This document shows, one piece after another, positions 5,660 through 11,044 of a stretch of 11,044 nucleotides of DNA. Below the pieces are notes generated by a model, which was given only the letters and a program-made list of their open reading frames with translations, searched no databases and was not told the DNA's origin. A program made the translations under genes and the position numbers. Source of the DNA: an uncultured Collinsella sp. (lineage in GTDB: Bacteria; Actinomycetota; Coriobacteriia; Coriobacteriales; Coriobacteriaceae). The number at the start of each line of letters is the position of its first letter. Within the stretch, counting starts at the first letter, position 1. Where the stretch lies: contig UQQL01000065.1 in NCBI GenBank assembly GCA_900543275.1, forward strand, positions 1 to 11,044. Direction: 5' to 3'.

Positions 5660-7102
5660 GTGCGTAATAGATTTCGCATTCTTGTCGCCTGTGCTTTGAC
5701 GCTCGCGCTTTGCTGGGTGCCGGGATGGGCGTTTGCCGGTGGTACTGAGGGCGGGGCCCAGGTTGCCGTGACCGCCAAGGGGCTTTCTTATGGGCTCGAT
5801 GGTTTTGAACGGTTAGCCAAGGGGACCGCCCGTGTCATGGAGGGCCAGCCCGAGGGCTATCGGTTTCCCGTTGAAGGGGACACGGACCTCATAGTGGCGC
5901 CTGCTGCCGATCGCGTTGTGGTGTGGGTATCGCCCAAGGCGGTCGAGAAGTATGGATTGGATCCGCAGGACAACGAGTGCGCATCGGGTCTCAAGGCTCT
6001 CGTCTGCGAGCTTGACGGCGCAAACTGCATGGGAGGCGCACGGCTGGAAGACATGGATCTTCCTTGGTATGCCACGACGGAAGCGGCGTTTAATGTCGGT
6101 GGGTATACCTATGCCTTTGATGAGCGCGGTGCGAATGGGGACCGCTATGTGGTCATCGCATCAGCCTCGGGTGATGCCAAGGGCGGCGCGCGTTGGCTTG
6201 ATAGCGCTCAAATCGTGGAAGCATCATCCGTTGTGATGCAAGATGAACAGGAGCCCTTGGCGTCCCTTGTCGCCTTTTTGACCGGCATCGACTATCGCCC
6301 GCTTTGGGTGTCTATCAAAACGAGTGGCCTTGCCCTGGTGATTGCCTTTGCGCTGGGCCTGTTTGCCGCATGGAAGACTATGGGCACGACGAGCCGCGTG
6401 AAGGGCCTGCTCGACTCGGCCTTTACCATCCCCATGGTGCTGCCTCCCACGGTGTGCGGCTTTCTGCTCCTCATGCTGTTTGGCCGCTCGACCGGGGTTG
6501 GCCAGTGGCTTATCGCGCACGGCATCTCGATCGTCTTTACCTGGCCAGCGGCGGTGATATCTGCCGTGGTGGTGTCGTTTCCCCTGGTCTACCGTACGGC
6601 GCTCGGCGCCTTTGAGAGCCTGGACACGCAGATGCTCGACGCCGCGCGAACCCTGGGGTGGTCCGAGCGCCGTATCTTTGCCAAGCTTATGATGCCACTC
6701 GGCTGGCCCTCGATCGCCGCCGGTACGGTGCTCGCCTTTGCCCGTGCGATGGGTGAGTTCGGTTGCACCCTCTTCTTTGCGGGTAACTATGCCGGTATTA
6801 CGCAGACCATCCCCATCGCTATCTACTTTGAGTGGATGGGTGGCAACATCTCAGTTGCCCTCTTTTGGGTTGTCGTCGTGATTGCGTTTAGTTTCCTGGT
6901 CATCCTGTTTATCAACATGTACACCGCGCATTCGCAAAAGTATCGCGAGCGGGGCCTTTCCCGTGCGGAGCGCAAGCGGGCCAAAGAACTCGCCGATACG
7001 GCCGATTCGCTCGACCCGGTGGGCGGCGATGCCCTGCGTATCGATCGCGAGGCGCTGGCCGAGCTCATGCGCGATGATGCCACTCTGCAGGGAGGTCGAT
7101 AG
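5660..7102 (+). CDS. modB: Molybdate ABC transporter permease ModB with extra extracytoplasmic N-terminal domain
   Basis: The C-terminal half is a ModB-type permease: hydrophobic helices from about residue 214, and the ATPase-contact loop DAARTLGWSERRIFAKLMMPLGWPSI starting at D327, followed by ARAMGEFG. It passes molybdate from ModA through the membrane using ModC. Unlike ordinary ModB (about 220-230 residues), this 480-residue protein starts with a signal peptide (basic MRNRFR, a hydrophobic core, and a GWAFA end near residue 26). About 187 extracytoplasmic residues follow (27-213), with three cysteines (107, 116, 123) and no family I recognise. A charged cytoplasmic tail of about 59 residues (422-480) follows the last helix. 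The GTG at 5660 is preferred on ribosome binding site and signal peptide grounds; the frame extends to a GTG at 5591. The gene sits between modA and modC, with a 3-nt gap to modC. Confidence 0.88.
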   Translation: MRNRFRILVACALTLALCWVPGWAFAGGTEGGAQVAVTAKGLSYGLDGFERLAKGTARVMEGQPEGYRFPVEGDTDLIVAPAADRVVVWVSPKAVEKYGLDPQDNECASGLKALVCELDGANCMGGARLEDMDLPWYATTEAAFNVGGYTYAFDERGANGDRYVVIASASGDAKGGARWLDSAQIVEASSVVMQDEQEPLASLVAFLTGIDYRPLWVSIKTSGLALVIAFALGLFAAWKTMGTTSRVKGLLDSAFTIPMVLPPTVCGFLLLMLFGRSTGVGQWLIAHGISIVFTWPAAVISAVVVSFPLVYRTALGAFESLDTQMLDAARTLGWSERRIFAKLMMPLGWPSIAAGTVLAFARAMGEFGCTLFFAGNYAGITQTIPIAIYFEWMGGNISVALFWVVVVIAFSFLVILFINMYTAHSQKYRERGLSRAERKRAKELADTADSLDPVGGDALRIDREALAELMRDDATLQGGR

Positions 7103-7105
7103 GCC

Positions 7106-8176
7106 ATGTCGATCGTTCTGGATATCAAAAAGCGCTATCCCGGGTTTACGCTCGATATGCAGCTTGAGGCTGGAGAGGAGCGCGTGGCGCTGCTGGGCGC
7201 CTCGGGGTGCGGCAAGAGCTGTACGCTACGCTGCATTGCCGGTGTGGAGACGCCCGACGAGGGCAAGATCGTCGTCAACGGCGTGACCTTTTTTGATTCG
7301 GCGGCGGGCATCAACCTATCGCCCCAGGAGCGTAAATGCGCCCTGCTGTTCCAAAACTATCAGCTGTTTCCCAATATGACGGTGGCCGATAACGTGTGCG
7401 CCGGCGTACAGGATGCGGGTGACGTCGCTGCACGCAAAAAGCTCGCCGAGCGCTATCTGGGCATTTTTGGTCTGGCCGATTTTGCCGACCGCTATCCCGC
7501 ACGCCTCTCGGGTGGTCAGCAGCAGCGCGTGGCGCTTGCGCGCATGGTGGCGGCACACCCGGGCATTTTTATGTTCGACGAGCCCATGAGCGCGCTCGAT
7601 GCCTACCTTAAGAGCGCGCTCGAGCAGAACATGCTCGACCTGTTCGACGTGTGCAACCGCACCGTGCTCTACGTGAGCCACGATATCGACGAAGCGTGTC
7701 GCCTGTGCCAGCGCATTTGCGTGATGCATAACGGGCATGTGGAGGAGATCGGCTCCGTCGAAGATGTGGTCCGCCGGCCGCAAACCTTGGCCGCGCTGCG
7801 CTTGACGGGCTGCAAGAACACAAGCCGGGCGTGCAAGATCGGCGACGAAGAAGTTGAGGCTCTCGACTGGGGCATGACCTTTAATGTGGGTCGCGAGGTT
7901 CCTGATGATGTGGCGTACCTGGGGATTCGCGCAAGTTACTTCCATGTTGACAACCGTGCCGAGCGGGGTCGTAACAGCTACGACTTACACGTGGCCCGGG
8001 TGAGCGATTCGCGCTTTGAGCGGCTGGTGCTGTTGGACGTGCCACGTGTCGATGCGCCCACGCGTCTGCAGTGGAAGGTCAACAAGGTGAGCGTGGCTTC
8101 CGACGAGCTGCCGCAGGCCGACGAGACCCTGCGCATGCACTTCGATGCCAAGAGAATTCATCTGGTTTGTCGATAA
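7106..8176 (+). CDS. modC: Molybdate ABC transporter ATP-binding protein ModC
   Basis: This is the cytoplasmic ATPase that powers ModB. In its 356 residues the Walker A GASGCGKS is at 31-38, the Q-loop glutamine is Q83 (LLFQNYQLFPN), the ABC signature LSGGQQQR is at 134-141, Walker B IFMFDEP is at 154-160 with catalytic E159, and the switch histidine is H192 (YVSHD). After LRLTGCKN the C-terminal third (about 225-356) departs from the nucleotide-binding fold and matches the position of the regulatory TOBE/Mop-like domain of ModC proteins, which can bind molybdate and inhibit transport. The Mop match is weak by eye. GGAGGT lies 9 nt before the ATG, inside the end of modB, so the two genes are coupled. 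Sulfate or phosphate importers have similar ATPases; the adjacent ModA and ModB make molybdate the best call. Confidence 0.92.
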   Translation: MSIVLDIKKRYPGFTLDMQLEAGEERVALLGASGCGKSCTLRCIAGVETPDEGKIVVNGVTFFDSAAGINLSPQERKCALLFQNYQLFPNMTVADNVCAGVQDAGDVAARKKLAERYLGIFGLADFADRYPARLSGGQQQRVALARMVAAHPGIFMFDEPMSALDAYLKSALEQNMLDLFDVCNRTVLYVSHDIDEACRLCQRICVMHNGHVEEIGSVEDVVRRPQTLAALRLTGCKNTSRACKIGDEEVEALDWGMTFNVGREVPDDVAYLGIRASYFHVDNRAERGRNSYDLHVARVSDSRFERLVLLDVPRVDAPTRLQWKVNKVSVASDELPQADETLRMHFDAKRIHLVCR

Positions 8177-8179
8177 TGT

Positions 8180-8202
8180 GACAAAGGGACAGTCCCTTTG
8201 TC
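8180..8202. repeat. Perfect palindrome between modC and selD
   Basis: GACAAAGGGAC (8180-8190), a central A, then GTCCCTTTGTC (8192-8202) give an exact 11-bp inverted repeat four bases after the modC stop. As RNA it folds into a 9-bp stem with an ACAGT loop but is followed by CCTTCTGC, not a T tract. It resembles short intergenic palindromes that occur many times in some genomes. Only one copy is in this window, so the repeat call is inference. It could act as an mRNA 3'-end stabiliser or a weak terminator. Confidence 0.5.
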
Positions 8203-8261
8203 CCTTCTGCTGCGTCGCGTAGGGGTTGCGATACGCCGCCCGCTCGCGGCGCCACCATGCG

Positions 8262-8267
8262 TATACT
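8262..8267 (+). promoter_or_regulatory. Weak candidate -10 box before selD
   Basis: TATACT lies 35 nt upstream of the proposed selD ATG at 8303, in a 126-base gap that would suit a separate promoter. No convincing -35 hexamer is seen at 16-18 nt, so selD may instead be read through from modC. Confidence 0.3.
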
Positions 8268-8302
8268 GGGAGGAAAAGATTGGCCTATGAGAGGAGGGAT
8301 CG

Positions 8303-9352
8303 ATGGCTGACGATTTCATCAAGCTCACGCAGATGACCGCTGCCTCTGGTTGAGCCGCTAAGTTGGCTCCTGGAGCCCTCGCCCAGGTCCTGGGCGACTT
8401 ACCCAATGTGCATAACGACAACCTGCTCGTGGGGTTCGATACCTCCGACGATGCGAGCGTCTTTCGCGTTGGCGATAATCTGGGCCTCGTTCAGTCCATC
8501 GACTTCTTCCCGCCGATGGTCGACGACCCGTTTCTGTTTGGCCAGATCGCGGCGGCAAACTCGCTGTCGGACATCTACGCCATGGGTGGGCGGCCGAGCC
8601 ATGCCATGAACCTGCTGTGCATTCCCAGTTGCCTGGGCGTCGAGGTCGCAGGTGAGATTCTGGCGGGTGGCGCCGACAAGTGCGTCGAGGCTGGCTGCAC
8701 CATCGCGGGCGGCCACACCATCAACGACGACGAGCCCAAGTACGGCCTGTCCGTGAGTGGCTTTGTCGCGCTCGACCGCATGCTCGCCAACAGCGGTGCG
8801 CGCGTGGGCGATGTCCTACTGCTGACCAAGGCGATCGGCTCGGGCATTATCACCACGGCCATTAAGGGCGTGCTCATCGAGCAGGACGAGGCCGCAGCCA
8901 TGTTTGACTCGATGCGCACCCTCAACGAGGCCCCGATTCGCCTGGCCGAGGGACTCGAGCTTCACGGCTGCACCGATGTCACGGGCTTTGGCCTGATCGG
9001 GCATGCGTGCGAGATGGCCGAGGGCTCGGGCGTGCAGATTGAGCTCGCGTCGGGGGCGGTGCCGCTCTTTGACCAGGTGCTCAATATGGCGCGTCTGGGC
9101 ATTATCCCTGCCGGCGCCTACCGCAACCAGGATTTCTTTGGCCCGCGCGTGGCGGCCGACGATGACCTGGAGCCGGGAATGCTGGATGCGCTGTACGATC
9201 CGCAGACCTCGGGCGGCCTGCTCATCGCAGCGCCTGCTGCCGATGTGGATGAGCTCGCCCGCCGCCTGCATGCCGAGGGGCGCATCGCGGCCGTTGTCGG
9301 GCGCGTGTGTGAGGCGGAGCCGGGCGGTCCTGCCGTCCGCGTTGTTCGCTAG
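8303..9352 (+). CDS. selD: Selenophosphate synthetase SelD with in-frame UGA (selenocysteine at residue 17)
   Basis: SelD makes selenophosphate from selenide and ATP, the selenium donor for selenocysteine, selenouridine and selenium cofactors. Read from the ATG at 8303 (AGGAGG, 5-nt spacer) with TGA 8351-8353 as selenocysteine, the protein has 349 residues, close to the 347 of E. coli SelD. The sequence around the TGA is TAASGUAAKLAPG. U17 and K20 align with the catalytic Cys17 and Lys20 of E. coli SelD. Further motifs are DDASVFRV (49-56, metal/nucleotide Asp), QSIDFFPPMVDDPFLFGQIAAANSLSDIYAMGG, and GGHTINDDEPKYG. The frame downstream of the TGA is open to the TAG at 9350-9352. A frame started at the TTG at 8363 would lose the catalytic residues and has no ribosome binding site. 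A SECIS-like hairpin follows the TGA. It heads a selenium gene set. Reading the TGA as selenocysteine requires selA, selB and selC elsewhere in the genome. Confidence 0.93.
8351..8353 (+). other. selD: Selenocysteine codon (TGA) of selD
   Basis: The in-frame TGA falls exactly at the catalytic Cys/Sec position of the family, flanked by family-conserved residues (SG before, AAKL after). Both sides are coding: the upstream 16 codons carry the expected N-terminal strand (FIKLTQMTAASG). A sequencing error or a pseudogene would not be expected to land on precisely this codon. Confidence 0.9.
8379..8397 (+). promoter_or_regulatory. Bacterial SECIS-like hairpin in selD
   Basis: TCGCCCA (8379-8385) pairs fully with TGGGCGA (8391-8397), a 7-bp stem closed by the five-base loop GGTCC. 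The loop begins 32 nt after the TGA. From memory, bacterial SECIS elements place a small loop with a G in its first two positions roughly 16-37 nt after the UGA, and E. coli fdhF has GGUC in its loop. This hairpin meets all of these and would recruit SelB with Sec-tRNA. Confidence 0.75.
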
Positions 9353-9375
9353 CCCGCACGTTTATGTAACTGTTT

Positions 9376-9393
9376 GCCGTTCTCTAGAACGGC
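9376..9393 (+). other. Intercistronic hairpin between selD and yedF
   Basis: GCCGTTC (9376-9382) and GAACGGC (9387-9393) form a perfect 7-bp stem with a TCTA loop, followed by TCTTTCG. It lies in the 61-base gap between selD and yedF. The weak T content downstream suggests at most a partial terminator, or an RNA processing/stability element that adjusts yedF relative to selD. Confidence 0.4.
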
Positions 9394-9413
9394 TCTTTCG
9401 AAAGGAATTTGCT

Positions 9414-10040
9414 ATGTCTACCAAGATTGAAGTCAATGCCATGGGCGATGCCTGCCCGCTGCCCGTCGTCAAGACGCTCAAAGCTCTGAAGCAGCTCGAT
9501 GGCGAGGGCGCCGTCGTGACCTCGGTCGACAACGAGACCGCCGTCAAGAACATCTCCAAGATGGCGCAGGAGAAAGGCTGCACGGCCTCGGTCGAGAAGG
9601 TTTCTGACGCCGAGTGGCACGTGACCGTGGCGACCTCTGGCGCCGTTGCCATGGCCGATCCCGAGCAGGATGGCGCTGCCTTCTGTGATGCCAGCGCCGG
9701 CAAGGGCAGGCTCGTCATTTCCGTCTACACCGACTGCATGGGCCGTGGCGACGACGAGCTGGGCCACAAGCTCATGAAGGCGTTTATCTTTGCCGTGACG
9801 CAGCAGGAGGAGCTGCCCGCGACCATGCTGTTCTACAACGGCGGCGCCAAGCTCACCGTTGAGGGCTCGCCGGTGCTCGACGACCTGAAGGGCCTGGCCG
9901 AGCAGGGCGTCGAGATTCTCACCTGTGGTACCTGCCTCGACCACTATGGCATTAAAGACCAGCTTGCGGTGGGCGAGGTCACCAACATGTACGTGATCGT
10001 GGAGAAGATGGAGCAGGCCGTGCGCGTCGTGCGCCCGTAG
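9414..10040 (+). CDS. yedF: Selenium metabolism protein YedF
   Basis: The 208-residue product joins two domains. Residues 1-75 are a TusA/SirA-like domain with the conserved CPLP at 14-17 (DACPLPVVKTLKAL), in which the cysteine of homologues carries persulfide sulfur. Residues about 98-208 form a DsrE-like domain with the paired cysteines C171 and C174 (LTCGTCLDHYGI). The linker carries a further cysteine, C91. This two-domain arrangement is that of the YedF family, which comparative genomics ties to selenium use, probably in handling or delivering selenium to or from SelD; the chemistry is not proven. The ATG at 9414 is chosen because AAAGGA lies 7 nt upstream; the same frame is open much further back through selD, but that reading is a shadow. 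It is followed closely by the DUF3343 gene and shares its transcript. Confidence 0.9.
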   Translation: MSTKIEVNAMGDACPLPVVKTLKALKQLDGEGAVVTSVDNETAVKNISKMAQEKGCTASVEKVSDAEWHVTVATSGAVAMADPEQDGAAFCDASAGKGRLVISVYTDCMGRGDDELGHKLMKAFIFAVTQQEELPATMLFYNGGAKLTVEGSPVLDDLKGLAEQGVEILTCGTCLDHYGIKDQLAVGEVTNMYVIVEKMEQAVRVVRP

Positions 10041-10059
10041 CGTATTGGTTGGAGTTGCC

Positions 10060-10311
10060 ATGAGGGAGAAGCGCCCGGCGCTTGTCATCACGTTTCCCAC
10101 CACGGCGGCCGCCATGGGCTGCGAGTCCCTGTGCATCGAGCGCGGCCTTCCCGGGCGAACGGTTCCCGTGCCCGGGGAGGTCGCTGCCGGCTGTGGTCTG
10201 GCGTGGAAAGCGTTGCCTGCCGATGAGGAGCTGCTGCGCGGCGAACTCGCCGCGGCGGGCGTTCCCACCGAGGGCTATACCGTGATTGATATGTGGGAGG
10301 TCGTGCGATGA
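10060..10311 (+). CDS. DUF3343 small protein, putative Se/S carrier-like
   Basis: This 83-residue protein matches DUF3343, a family of about 80 residues found next to selenium genes. It begins with a strand (ALVITFPTTAAAM), then CESLCIERGLPGRTVPVPGEVAAGCGLAWK, with three cysteines and the family's P..V..GCG-type core, and ends in a conserved-looking YTVIDMWEV strand. It has been suggested as a carrier of selenium or sulfur between the desulfurase-like enzyme and other partners, but no activity has been shown to my knowledge. The ATG at 10060 has GGAG 5 nt upstream; a TTG at 10045 is possible but has no such site. Its stop overlaps the next gene's start in an ATGA, which implies translational coupling with the cysteine desulfurase-like gene. 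Confidence 0.82.
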   Translation: MREKRPALVITFPTTAAAMGCESLCIERGLPGRTVPVPGEVAAGCGLAWKALPADEELLRGELAAAGVPTEGYTVIDMWEVVR

Positions 10312-11044
10312 TCTACCTGGATAACGCGGCGACGACCATGCACAAGCCGCAGACGGTCATCGATGCCGTGACGCAGGCGATGTGCTCGCTCGGCAATGCC
10401 GGGCGCGGCGCCACGTCGGGTGCCCTCGATGCCGCTCGTACGATTCACGGTTGCCGTGCCAAGCTTGCGCGCCTTTTAGGTTGCCCGAGGGCGGACCATG
10501 TGTGCTTTACGCCCAACTCTACGGCGGCGCTCAACACCGCCATCTGTGGCGTGGTGCGCCCCGGCGACCGCGTGGTCACGACGGTGCTCGAGCACAACTC
10601 CGTGCTACGTCCGCTCAATCGCTTGGCGGCAGAGCAGGGTGTGACGGTTGAGCATGCGGGTTGCGACGCGAACGGCGCGCTCGACTACGACGAGCTCGAG
10701 CGGCTAGTCACGCCCGGTACGCGTGCCGTGGTGGTGACGCACGCCTCAAATGTGACCGGCAACGCGGTCGACATTGCGCGCGTGGCGGCCATGGCCCATG
10801 CGGCCGGTGCGCTGGTGATCGTCGATGCCTCTCAGTCTGCCGGCACGGCGCGTATCGATATGCATGCCATGGGGCTCGACATTGTGTGCTTTACCGGCCA
10901 CAAGGGGCTCATGGGACCCCAAGGCACCGGCGGCCTGGCCGTGGCGGAGGGCATTGACGTGTCTCCGTGGGCCATGGGCGGCACGGGCGTGCACAGCTTT
11001 GACCCACTGCAGCCACTTGAGTGGCCCACGCGTCTTGAGGCGGG
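10308..11044 (+). CDS. Class V aminotransferase / cysteine desulfurase-like protein (NifS family), partial
   Basis: The frame opens at the ATG at 10308, overlapping the previous stop by ATGA, and runs past the window end (245 codons visible of a usual 380 or so). It starts with the family signature MIYLDNAATTMHKPQTV. Later come EHNS (H95, which stacks on the PLP ring), THASNVTGN (144-152), VDASQSAG (172-179, with Asp173 and Gln176 for the PLP ring) and FTGHKGLMGPQGTG (195-208), in which K199 should form the PLP Schiff base. Such enzymes take sulfur or selenium from cysteine or selenocysteine as a persulfide/perselenide. Its context suits the selenium-linked subfamily rather than an Fe-S cluster gene. 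The mobile active-site cysteine lies beyond the window, so desulfurase versus selenocysteine lyase activity cannot be judged. Confidence 0.9.
   Translation, partial: MIYLDNAATTMHKPQTVIDAVTQAMCSLGNAGRGATSGALDAARTIHGCRAKLARLLGCPRADHVCFTPNSTAALNTAICGVVRPGDRVVTTVLEHNSVLRPLNRLAAEQGVTVEHAGCDANGALDYDELERLVTPGTRAVVVTHASNVTGNAVDIARVAAMAHAAGALVIVDASQSAGTARIDMHAMGLDIVCFTGHKGLMGPQGTGGLAVAEGIDVSPWAMGGTGVHSFDPLQPLEWPTRLEA

Noticed and set aside
8363..9352. selD starting at the TTG at 8363 (329 residues).
   Set aside because: It lacks a ribosome binding site and omits the catalytic residue 17 and Lys20; the ATG at 8303 with AGGAGG restores the full family N-terminus across a Sec TGA.
9003..9413. In-frame upstream extension of yedF through the end of selD.
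   Set aside because: It lies wholly within selD coding sequence in another frame; the YedF N-terminal domain and AAAGGA site define the start at 9414.

Overview
This is a high-GC bacterial window with dense coding, ATG/GTG starts and purine-rich ribosome binding sites. It looks like a chromosomal segment of a gut-type anaerobic actinobacterium of the Coriobacteriia (Collinsella-like). That placement is inferred from overall style and gene content; no rRNA or other marker gene is present to confirm it.

Layout: (i) 1-60 is the 3' tail of a plus-strand gene of unknown identity. (ii) 82-2552 holds two minus-strand genes: a CLC-family anion transporter whose motifs fit the fluoride-exporting CLC-F branch, followed downstream by a lipid (diacylglycerol-type) kinase. 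(iii) From 2764 everything runs on the plus strand. moeA and a mogA/moaB-type gene (molybdenum cofactor maturation) end at a strong intrinsic terminator (4530-4563). (iv) A new promoter region with a perfect 13-bp AT-rich inverted repeat precedes modA-modB-modC, a molybdate-type ABC importer. Its ModB carries an unusual signal peptide plus about 187 extracytoplasmic residues in front of the permease domain. (v) After a short intergenic palindrome comes a selenium gene set: selD, yedF, a small DUF3343 gene and a cysteine-desulfurase-like gene that runs off the window end.

The main catch is in selD. The conventional open frame begins only at a TTG at 8363, but a well-placed ATG with a strong ribosome binding site lies at 8303, in frame across a single TGA (8351-8353). 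That TGA is codon 17, the position of the catalytic Cys17 of E. coli SelD, in the context SGUAAKL. A 7-bp stem with a GGUCC loop follows 32 nt downstream, as expected of a bacterial SECIS element. The gene therefore most likely encodes a selenocysteine-containing selenophosphate synthetase.

The genes fit together as a molybdenum-plus-selenium module. ModABC would import molybdate, MogA/MoeA would insert it into molybdopterin, and SelD with YedF, DUF3343 and the NifS-like enzyme would mobilise and activate selenium. Such a set would serve selenium-dependent molybdoenzymes (selenocysteine formate dehydrogenase and/or selenium-dependent molybdenum hydroxylases) encoded elsewhere. No gene-free stretch exceeds about 210 bases, and no tRNA, rRNA, CRISPR array or transposon was seen.
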